Source of the DNA: Nematopogon swammerdamellus | Taxonomy: Eukaryota; Arthropoda; Insecta; Lepidoptera; Adelidae | NCBI GenBank assembly: GCA_946902875.1 | Contig: OX336338.1 | Span: 9,415,971-9,479,970 of the forward strand | DNA length: 64,000 nt | Direction: 5' to 3' | Shown here: in pieces, positions 56,191 through 64,000 of the stretch | Numbering within the stretch: position 1 is the first letter of the stretch | How the letters are laid out: every line of letters begins with the position of its first letter | Notes under the pieces: generated by a model | The model's input: only the letters and a program-made list of their open reading frames with translations | Told to the model about the DNA's origin: nothing | Database searches by the model: none | Position numbers and translations under genes: made by a program

Positions 56191-56338
56191 TGTCTGTCCG
56201 TCCGTCTGTCCGAGGCCTGTATCTCTTGAACCGTAATTTGGTAGCCCGTTGAAATGTTCACAGAAAATGTGTTATTATGGCCGATATAACAAAAAATAAT
56301 CAAAATAAGAAAAAGTAAAAAACTCACGGGGGTTCCCA

Positions 56339-56398
56339 TAGATGGCGCGCGCGCATACACTTTTTGGTTTCAAAAAGTGTATGCGCGCGCGCCATCTA
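56339..56398. repeat. Perfect 28-bp hairpin, 4-nt loop
   Basis: Arms 56339-56366 and 56371-56398 are exact reverse complements including 'gatggcgcgcgcgcatac', with loop 'gttt'. A second, interrupted palindrome ('ttcataacacgccatc') follows at 56449-56490. Confidence 0.95.
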
Positions 56399-56569
56399 CC
56401 AAATAGATGATGAATCATTTTCTAATCGTGACTAACTAATATGAAGTATTTCATAACACGCCATCTAGATGGCGTGGCGTGTTATGAAATTCATCTAGTG
56501 GCGCTAGCCGTGACATGGCGATACGGTACCCTCGGTGCGCGATTCGATAGTAGTTTTTGGTTAAGTATT

Positions 56570-58050
56570 GTTAGGGCCAAAAAAAATTAGGTTTAGGTTT
56601 TTCAATTTATCATAAAGTAATAGCAATGTAGGTGGATTTTTTAGTCGCCTCACTAAGATTTATAGGTCAAAGCCGCCACTGTGTTAAGGTCTTAGGATTC
56701 TTATGTTGTTCCGTTTTAGGTTTAATACCTCGGAAGTGAATTTAAGCGAGTTAACTTTAGGTAGTTAAGGGTTAATCTCATGCATGTGTTGGTTAAGGCT
56801 GCTTAACAAAAAAAACTTGCACCTCAAGTTAAGTCAAGCTGTCGACTCTATGCAAGTTGGCCATTGGGGCTGTGACTTCACGGATGCGTGTCAGTAGAGT
56901 GAACAAAAAAAAAAAGGTTTTTTTTATCTGTAATTTGCTATTTGTAAGGGTTCATACTGAACTAGGATTGAGCGGGCCGCAGGTAGCACCGGCCAATTTA
57001 AAGAGGCCCAGTTTATAATTTGCTTGTGTCTCGGGTATTATAAAGTTTTTTTTTCTATTATTAATTAAAAATAAATTGCGTTAACATAAAATAAAATAAA
57101 AAATACAATATAGTAGGATAATATGTCTACACATAAATTGGAAATTGTGTTATAAACTTGGAAAGTAAGTGAATTTTTTTTTAAGTTAAATTTTGTGATA
57201 AAGTATCAAAACATGTTTTCAGTAATAGCGGAAACAGCTGTTGAATATTTCTCAATTCATAACATAATCGAATGTAATTATTATTTTTTAAATTCAAGAA
57301 TCCAACGAAAAACAGGAAATGTTTTATTATATGTTGGAGTGGTATATTTTTAGATCAGGGTTTGCATTGTTCTCGCACTTTTGCGCTACAAATTGTTAAG
57401 CCCTCTTAAGTTATTTGTGTTTCTTTGTGCCATTGTCTTTGTAATCGCTCTTCAGTGCTTCACTGTATCAATGTTCTCAATGAAGCCATACTATTAGATT
57501 AGGAGTTATAATATTATATAGTTTGTTAGTATAAGCATCATAGGTATACAGGGTCATTGAGTGAATGTGTTAAACTATTATTATTATAAATGAAAGCACC
57601 TGTATGGAGACCAAATATTCTAAAGAACAAAATTATTTTGTAGGTTTGATAAATCTAAGGTTCAGTTTTGAAAGTGTTTTTTTTTTTAATGTCATACACA
57701 GTGCCTTATCTTTGACACAATGCCATGTTTGATATGCTGTCATAAATACTACATTTTCTCTGATGCACCATCATAAACGCAGCATCATGTTTGATAAACT
57801 GTCATTAACACTTTTTCATCTTTGATTATTACGCATGTGAAATATGATTATTGTGACCACGAAACATAAAAAACGAGTGAAAGTTGCATGTTGACATATC
57901 TGTTAGTATGAAGACGAGTGTAACCAACTTCCCATACCAACATTTGTGAATTTTGATACCTGAAAGTTAGAATTAACCACCGAGATAGGCAAATTCTTTG
58001 TGCAGGTATATTTTTTGCACTGTAAAATATGTAGAACAATAACAATAAGG
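56570..58050. other. Intergenic, no supported gene
   Basis: AT-rich. Frames at 57848-58112 (minus) show no domain. Confidence 0.4.
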
Positions 58051-58055
58051 CATTT

Positions 58056-58240
58056 GTCAGCCTCGTTAGCTCGGTGCGATCGATCGACTGCCATTGGTGA
58101 TCTTAAGCACACCTGGGAGCGCTCAGAACTTGGATGGGTGACCGTTATACCGTTGAAGCACCTAGTTCTCCAATATGTTATGGACTGACATCACGGCTGT
58201 CATTTGTAGGTGTTGGAGCCAACCGTGTAAGTTTCCATAA
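58056..58240 (+). mobile_element. 5S-derived SINE, internally shortened copy
   Basis: Head 'gtcagcctcgttagctcg', 5S-like 'cttaagcacacctgggagcg' and 'cttggatgggtgaccg', then directly the tail 'tggactgacatcacgg', 'agccaaccgtgtaag' and an A-run. The middle body is missing. Confidence 0.8.
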
Positions 58241-58755
58241 AAAATCAAAATTAAGTGTTGTATTAGCTGTGATAGTTTGACGGTTTCCATAAAAGTAATG
58301 ACGGGCGACTGAGACTGACTTGGTTCAAGTGCGCGGAGCTACGCTTACTTAATACACACATTGTGTGAGTCGCTACTTCTACTCGTTGTTTTATGTTCTG
58401 TGATTGTGTATCTTTATGTTTTTATTTATATAATAGTTTATGCTTGGTTTATGAACACAAACGTTGTGTAACTAACAGCATTACTTATTCAATACTGTCA
58501 ATGTTTATTTCCACTTGAAGCATATCAACATTACTCTCGGACACTACCTAAAGTCAACCTGGAATAAAAGTACAAAAATGTGAGAATAAAAATCTCACTA
58601 ATATAACTAAAATTCATATATTCATTTTAATTATAACGAAATTGGAACTTAGTTGTGGAACGATAATTTATCATAGTGTTAAGATTTCTCATGTAAGATA
58701 TAATATGTAGCACACTGTGTAATCTGTGTTGCATTGCACGTTGGTAGGGTAATAC

Positions 58756-58807
58756 CACAGAGCAAAAAAGTCCGGCGCGGGCGGTGCGGCCCGATCGTTG
58801 TTCTGTG
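58756..58807. mobile_element. 52-bp hAT-type insertion with 8-bp target duplication
   Basis: The octamer 'ggtaatac' occurs at 58748-58755 and 58808-58815. Between them, the termini 'cacagagcaa' and 'ttgttctgtg' are inverted repeats (one mismatch). The core is GC-rich ('ggcgcgggcggtgcgg'). Termini match the CACAGAGCA family at 35264 and 46404. Confidence 0.85.
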
Positions 58808-59044
58808 GGTAATACTGATAACAAGAAAATCGAGATGCAAAAAAAAAGTAAATATTTTTCTTTTAAATATAACCGAAAAAAAATAATATAACCGATGTCA
58901 TTCGATGGAAAAAATTCAAACCGGAACGAACCGACACGGGTAATGAAGTGACATTCTGTATGTACCTAAATTTGATACAAACCGTTCTGTGTGTTAGCTC
59001 AATATTGTAACTGCCTGCGTTGGAGCGGTTGTGTGTTTTGGTAG

Positions 59045-59144
59045 GGCACAACGGCACGCAGCGCGCACTGCCTTCATGCAACAGGCGCTTCAAGGCGAAC
59101 AAGGCAATTTGGTCGCCTTGTTCCATGCTTCACGTGTTCCCGGC
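59045..59144 (-). CDS. Possible C-terminal exon of the family B GPCR (uncertain)
   Basis: The minus strand has an acceptor-like 'gaaccaccagcgcag' followed by a GC-richer stretch. If joined to the phase-1 donor at 60075, the frame reads 'EFPPVCREHVKHGTRRPNCL' and stops after about 29 codons at a TGA. Phase fits, but nothing in the peptide is diagnostic and the stretch also contains a short palindrome, so it may be a repeat. Confidence 0.2.
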
Positions 59145-59499
59145 AGACCGGCGGAAACTCTGCGCTGGTGGTTCGTAGTAAATGCCCGGTTCATACATTG
59201 CATATTACACTGCACCGGTCTGTATGCGGCATTACACATGCCTAGTGTGAGTTATCAGCAGCATAACTGTTTAAATCAGATTCCAGCTTTTTTCATCTCT
59301 TATCAATCTTGAGAATAAAATTTATATTCAATTATATTAAAATAAGGGCTTCCTATAAACATGGTATACTTGCACATTATACATTGTAACCTGTATATAT
59401 TATGATGTGCAATGATATTTCATGCTATAGCAAATTTATTGGAATAAAATTTCAAAATAATGTTTGTTTTGTTTCTCTCTACTATATATTTTTATCTAT

Positions 59500-60060
59500 A
59501 TTAAATGGCGTCTTTTTTTTTTTTTTTGCGCAGCGTGCAAATTTTTTCTTACCTGAGGTTCGACATGCCAGCCCGTAACAGGCCCATGACGTAGGTTAGG
59601 TTAGTTAGTAGTCAGTACCTACAGATAGTTAGGCCACACGGAATGACGATTGAATAGGAAGTGAAATGAAATGAAAATATACTTCATTGTACACCATTGT
59701 ATAAAAAGGTTACAAAAGGCGAGTTTAATGCATTGCGGCATTCTTTACGAACTAACCTTTGGGATGTGGAAAACACGTAGGGGCGGACAACACAGTACTA
59801 AAGAGGGAACAGTTGTATGAAATATAAATACACACATACAAATTGTACAAAGATACATACAATCAATATATGTAAATCCTTAATATATACATAATTACAT
59901 ATATACAACAATAAGAAACATAAATATTAAAATATTCCTACATCAACTCTTGTGGCCCGTTAGTAAGTAGTATCAATCTATGTACAATGTACATAGATTA
60001 TACTACATATATTATTATGTACATACAATGTACATATATTATTATGTACATTGTACATAA
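59500..60060. other. Presumed intron or 3' region of the GPCR gene
   Basis: AT-rich with a T-run (59512-59527) and repeated 'atgtacatacaatgtacata' palindromes at 59975-60065. No exon seen. Confidence 0.4.
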
Positions 60061-60074
60061 GTACATATATATAC

Positions 60075-61800
60075 CTGTCATGGGCATATTGTCGTTGCGG
60101 CCCCTCCTCATGTGCGCGATGTGAGTTCGCACCGCCTGCACCACCTCCTGGTTCGTGAAGCAGAACAGCAACGCTACGCAGAATCCCTGAAACAGCACAG
60201 TTTCATGATTGAACCACGTCCGTTAGAGGAATGGCCACAGTTTACTAATAGACCTATATTATATATACCTAGTTCTTCCTTATAGATTGCATTGCTGAAC
60301 GGGACGAGACAAAAAGAAAGACGACGAACCATACTGAATATGCACATGTCTCAATGAAATATTGTTAATGTTGTGTGTTCTTTATGGCGAAATAAATATC
60401 TGAATCTGAATGATAGGTTCCTTAACTCAAAGCTACATAATTAATTTATATTGAGATTACATAAATGCACCTACCTACTTAAGAACCGGTAGATTTGAAT
60501 AGGTACGTTATTTTAGATGTGTAGGTAGTTAGTATATGTTCTGCATTTGTAAGTGCAAATGACGTAAGTACAGTACGCGGCTGTAAATAATGCACATCGT
60601 GCTTTAGAAAGAGACAATCCGGTATAGCGTCGTTTCTTTCGCACAGAGACCTGTGAGTTGTGCGACAGAGACAGCGCCCGTCCGTATAAGTTATTCTCAT
60701 AGACTATTATTTCTCTATGGTTATTCTATGAACAGCGCCCCTGAAGGTGTATTAAATTGCTCTGTGGTACTACTATACTATAGTATTTATTTCATTTAGC
60801 GCCATCTATGGTGAGTAGTAGTGACTGCCTCCGTTTATTTAGCAGCTAGCTAGCAGATCAAGTAGTGTCAAGCGCGGTACTAAGATGGCTCTGTGAGGCT
60901 CAGGGGGACTCAATGTACTTAGAAAAAAATAAAAATTACAGTTTTTTTTAATCCGGTATCCGTGGCTGAGTCAGAGGGGCCAAAGCACATGCTCCGACCA
61001 GCCAATTTATCCTCCGAGAAGGTAGGTGCCTTACTGGAGACTACCCTTCGGATTGCTGGCTATACTTCACTAGAGGAGAACACAGCCGAGGCTGCTATGC
61101 GGCTATCTTACAATTTTACATCCAGTACGGTGGTACCAACCCAGTGGGCTACGTGCCTACAACCTAGTACCTACCTAAGGGGCAAGGGTTCATATACTAT
61201 CACACCATCCGAAGAATTCTATAATATCAAAATAAGTAGGTAGGTAGTAGGTTAGGTATGTATGTCCTAATAAATAGCCGTTAGTTACCTACTTGAAAAC
61301 TGACGCAGACCGCGGAGCCGACCTGGTAGACCGCGTGGAAAGTGGAGCCCGGAGCTGGTGAGAACGGCATCAGGATGTACTGCAGCCCGAACAGCGGAAT
61401 CTGTGCGCCGACAACTATCCGTTCGTACAAGGTTCAATTCCCTTCGTATTGAAAAAAAAAGAAAAAAAAAGTTTATTCGCATGAAAAATGGGATCGACAA
61501 AAAACCGCTAACCGGTATGGTAACAAAATCACCTGTATAATATGATAAGCATTTACACTACTCCTGAATATGGGAGAAAAAAGTGCGCCTGAGGTTAAAA
61601 TGTCCTAGAACAATGTGGTTTTTCGCATAATAGTTTATACCAACGCTTTTCGGATCGCCTGCCTATCTAACAAACACAGTATGAAGGAAAACTCACCAAT
61701 ATGAAAGCAGCTCGAACTGTCTTCAAAATCATAATCCTCGGACGACCGCCATTGTTGGAGGTTTTGTCGTTCACGACACAGAGAACTTTAATGAAGATAC
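60075..61800 (-). CDS. Family B (secretin-type) neuropeptide GPCR, exons for TM5 end to early C-tail; partial
   Basis: Minus-strand exons 61800-61697, 61400-61293 and 60186-60075 join in phase (0, 0). They read: end of TM5 'IFIKVLCVVNDK', third loop 'TSNNGGRPR', TM6 'ILKTVRAAFILIPLFGLQYI', third extracellular loop 'MPFSPAPGSTFHAVYQ', TM7 'SAVCVSFQGFCVALLFCFTN' followed by 'QEVVQAVR'. The 'FQGFxVAxxxCFxNxEV' block is the TM7/helix-8 signature of family B1 receptors. The 'IPLFGLQYILMPF' TM6 is most like calcitonin-type (insect DH31 receptor or hector-like) sequences; PDF receptor is an alternative I cannot exclude. Upstream exons (hormone-binding domain, TM1-5) lie beyond 62050, probably outside the window. 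The last donor is phase 1, so at least one further C-terminal exon exists. The gene is convergent with bigmax. Confidence 0.85.
60596..60665. repeat. Repeat shared with 62100-62160
   Basis: 'gctttagaaagagacaatcc', then 'gcgtcgt' and 'tcgcacagagac' recur at 62108. The second copy is closed by an inverted 'ctgtctctttctaatgc', suggesting a MITE. Confidence 0.6.
60951..61140. repeat. Dispersed repeat family C, copy 3
   Basis: Matches 3779-3945 and 55907-56065; in the GPCR intron between TM6 and TM7 exons. Confidence 0.75.
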
Positions 61801-62050
61801 CTGAGGAACACATTATCATCCGACTTTAATGAAGATACCTGAGGAACACATTATCATCCGACTTTAATGAAGATACCTGAGGAACACATTATCATCCGAC
61901 TTTAATGAAGATACCTGAGGAACACATTATCATCCGACTTTAATGAAGATACCTGAGGAACACATTATCATCCGACTTTAATGAAGATACCTGAGGAACA
62001 CATTATCATCCGACTTTAATGAAGATACCTGAGGAACACATTATCATCCG
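61785..62050 (-). repeat. 38-bp minisatellite made of a GPCR intron/exon junction, 7 copies
   Basis: Units start at 61785, 61823, 61861, 61899, 61937, 61975 and 62013, exactly 38 bp each and apparently identical. On the minus strand each reads 'cggatgataatgtgttcctc' + 'ag' (acceptor), then 'gtatcttcattaaagt' (first exon bases). Only the leftmost unit continues into the real exon at 61784. Confidence 0.97.
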
Positions 62051-62099
62051 ACTGAATCATGTACTAAGTACAATGCTCGGCAGTAAGTAAGTAATGAAC

Positions 62100-62195
62100 A
62101 TCGCGCTTTAGAAAGAGACAATCCGGTTGTAGAGCGTCGTCCCTGTCGCACAGAGACGACGTTCAACATCCTGTCTCTTTCTAATGCTAGATGAT
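62100..62195. mobile_element. Small MITE with 'agaaagagaca' termini
   Basis: 'ttagaaagagacaatccgg' on the left and 'cctgtctctttctaatgc' on the right are inverted, about 80 bp apart. Confidence 0.55.
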
Positions 62196-62399
62196 GATTA
62201 CTTCCTGCTGGGTACTGTACCTAGGTCTAAAAGTCAAGACACAGTTATTGCTCAGGTCCCGGCAAAGATAGCGAGAGCAAACATCCATACATGCATACCA
62301 TCAGGTTGTATCCCTACAATCGGGGTAAGCAGCATTGGTTGTATCCCGGCAATCGGGGTAAGCAGTAAAGGGGTAAAGCCATAACCAGCAAACCGTCTA

Positions 62400-63000
62400 T
62401 ACCTGAACGCAGCTCGGCCCTCGCCCTTGCCCTTAGTGACTTACTTCCTTCCAGAGAGTACCTATAATATCGTTCCCGCAGCTCGGCCTTCGGACTCGGA
62501 AACTAAAGCGAGAGCGGGTAAAAGCTATACAGAAGCGATAGTTTATTATCATACTAGCTGTTGTCCGCGGCTTCGCTCGCGTGAAATCCGTATTTCGAAA
62601 GAAGAAAGTAAGCAACTTAGGTTGAGGCTGAAGGCCGAGCCTGGTTCAGATAAACGATAAACCTTCTCGAAGAAAGTAAGTAACTTAAGGCAAGGCCGAA
62701 GGCGGAGCTGAGTTCACGTAAACGATATTCTTTCTCGATGAAAGTAACTAACTAAGGTAAGGGCGAGCTCAAAGGCCGAGCTGCGCAAACCTTCTCTAAT
62801 AAAGTAAGTAACTAAGCTAAACTAAACAAAGTTTCGCTAAAATCCGTTCAGTAGTTTTTGCGTGATGCGCGTACAGACAGACAGAAAAACATTTTCAAAA
62901 CTGTTCTAATATGTTCAGTTTGTCATTTTAAGTCCTGGTTAGTTTTTTCCGAATATATTTAATGTTTTTTGCCTTTACGATTTTGTTATAATATGTTTGA
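62400..63000. repeat. 'gcccgcggcttcgctcgcgt' repeat cluster, copy
   Basis: Contains 'gcagctcggccttcgg', 'actagctgttgtccgcggct', tandem 'gaagaaagtaagtaactta' blocks in inverse order to 9640-10030, and the tail 'gcgtgatgcgcgtacagaca'. Confidence 0.7.
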
Positions 63001-63705
63001 TTATTTGCGTTTAAATCCGATTTGCTATCTATTAAAGCGACTTGACCGCGAGAGCAGTTGCGCGCACTGCGTTAAGATATCACAAAATGTTAACTCGGAA
63101 AAAAGTTAAGATGGCCAAAAATTACTTTGTCTTTATTGAGTTTGTAGATAATCCCTTTCCCTCGCGTGTGTGGGCGGTTACCTCATTAAACATTTAAAAA
63201 TACGCAAAGAGTACACCTAGGTATATGCAATTTAGTTCCTTAAATAAAAACGATAAAATAAAGAATATGAGACTTGTTATGAAATTGTTATTGATTCTCT
63301 TTCTTTGTAATATCAAAGTGTATTATGTTTGTGCGAAGAAAATTTAATTTGATGTGTTATCAACGTAAGTATGAGCGTTGTTTATTTTTTTCTTACTCGG
63401 TACGATGTAGGTACTATGGAGATTTCATGTGATGTTTCGGGAACCAGAACTTTATTTCAGGTCTTATGACAATATAACCAACTCTATGTAAATCAAAGAT
63501 TGGGAACTTACGAGCACTCTTCTGAGTGTCGGAGCTTATGAATAATGTTCACTGACTTATGGAACATTATCATTTTGTTTCTTATTCTGTTTCAGGACAC
63601 GGTGTTATTGCTTTGCAAAAATTTCATAACGAATAACAATAAATTATTCCTTACTTGCCGATAATCGAAAGAGATATTACTGATATACTTTAAGATATTT
63701 AATTG
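63001..63705. other. No supported feature
   Basis: AT-rich sequence, presumably intronic or intergenic to the GPCR gene. Confidence 0.4.
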
Positions 63706-63709
63706 TTTT

Positions 63710-63990
63710 TAGGGTTCCGTATCCAAACGGAAGCCTATTACTAAGCCTAAATCGTCTGTGTGTCCGTCTGTCTGTCTGTCCGTCCGTCCATCCATCCGTC
63801 CTAGGGCGTTTTTTTAACCGTAAGTAGCCGGTTGAAATGTTCACAGAATATATATTATTATGTCGCATACGTCAAAAAATAATAAAAAAAGCAAAATGTA
63901 AAAAAATAAGGGGGTCCCCGTACAAGAAACGTGCTAACAATCAATCATGTTTACATTACTTGATAATAGATGACGCGACGGGCAGTTTTG
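63710..63990. repeat. 'gggttccgtatcc' repeat with (GTCT)n tract, copy
   Basis: Starts 'agggttccgtatccaaacgg', passes 'ctattactaagcctaaatcg', a (GTCT/GTCC)n tract, 'ccggttgaaatgttcacaga' and 'gggggtccccgt', parallel to 55813-56345. Confidence 0.8.
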
Positions 63991-64000
63991 TATGGCAGAT

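Overview
The window is animal nuclear DNA, almost certainly from a moth or butterfly (Lepidoptera). It is AT-rich, has long introns with GT/AG borders, and is saturated with repeats of lepidopteran type: (GTCT)n-bearing repeats, non-LTR retrotransposon ends, repeats beginning 'gcccgcggcttcgctcgcgt', many small inverted-repeat elements, and a 5S-rRNA-derived SINE. There are four recognisable conserved genes. Each is multi-exonic, so simple open frames recover only pieces of them.

Layout. (1) 1-6.2 kb: repeats, a broken LINE reverse transcriptase and a degraded frame. (2) 6.75-21.16 kb (+): a SCaMC/SLC25A24-25-type mitochondrial ATP-Mg/Pi carrier. Four exons make a 336-residue isoform without EF-hands. 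Intron 1 (11.4 kb) is packed with repeats and intron 3 holds a hAT element with an 8-bp target duplication. (3) 21.6-30.1 kb: intergenic repeats, ending in a 1.1-kb hAT element inserted 172 bp before the next start codon. (4) 30.30-38.05 kb (+): a PGRP-LC/LE-like peptidoglycan receptor with a cytoplasmic cRHIM-like motif, a transmembrane exon, a second optional transmembrane exon, and a PGRP domain of DAP type lacking the catalytic cysteine. (5) 39-43.8 kb: a LINE reverse transcriptase remnant and an unrecognised minus-strand candidate locus. (6) 45.15-54.70 kb (+): the Mlx orthologue (bigmax), a bHLH-zip partner of Mondo/ChREBP. (7) 58-61.8 kb (-): the last part (TM5 end to early C-tail) of a family B neuropeptide GPCR, whose 5' exons lie beyond the right edge.

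The genes do not form an operon or an obvious pathway. The carrier and Mlx both relate to metabolism, the PGRP to immunity (Imd pathway), and the GPCR to neuropeptide signalling.

The most striking feature is architectural. In bigmax (29 copies of a ~56-bp unit, 48.65-50.31 kb) and in the GPCR gene (7 copies of a 38-bp unit, 61.79-62.05 kb) a minisatellite has grown out of an intron-exon junction. Every unit carries an intact 3' splice acceptor plus the first bases of the exon. In both, only the acceptor touching the real exon gives an intact reading frame; upstream acceptors generally lead to an in-frame stop. A third array (64 bp x 7, 12.49-12.93 kb) also carries an acceptor-like motif. Other points of interest are the PGRP transmembrane cassette, which could flip the topology of the receptor, and a hAT-type element family present as three insertions with perfect 8-bp duplications, one of them only 52 bp long.
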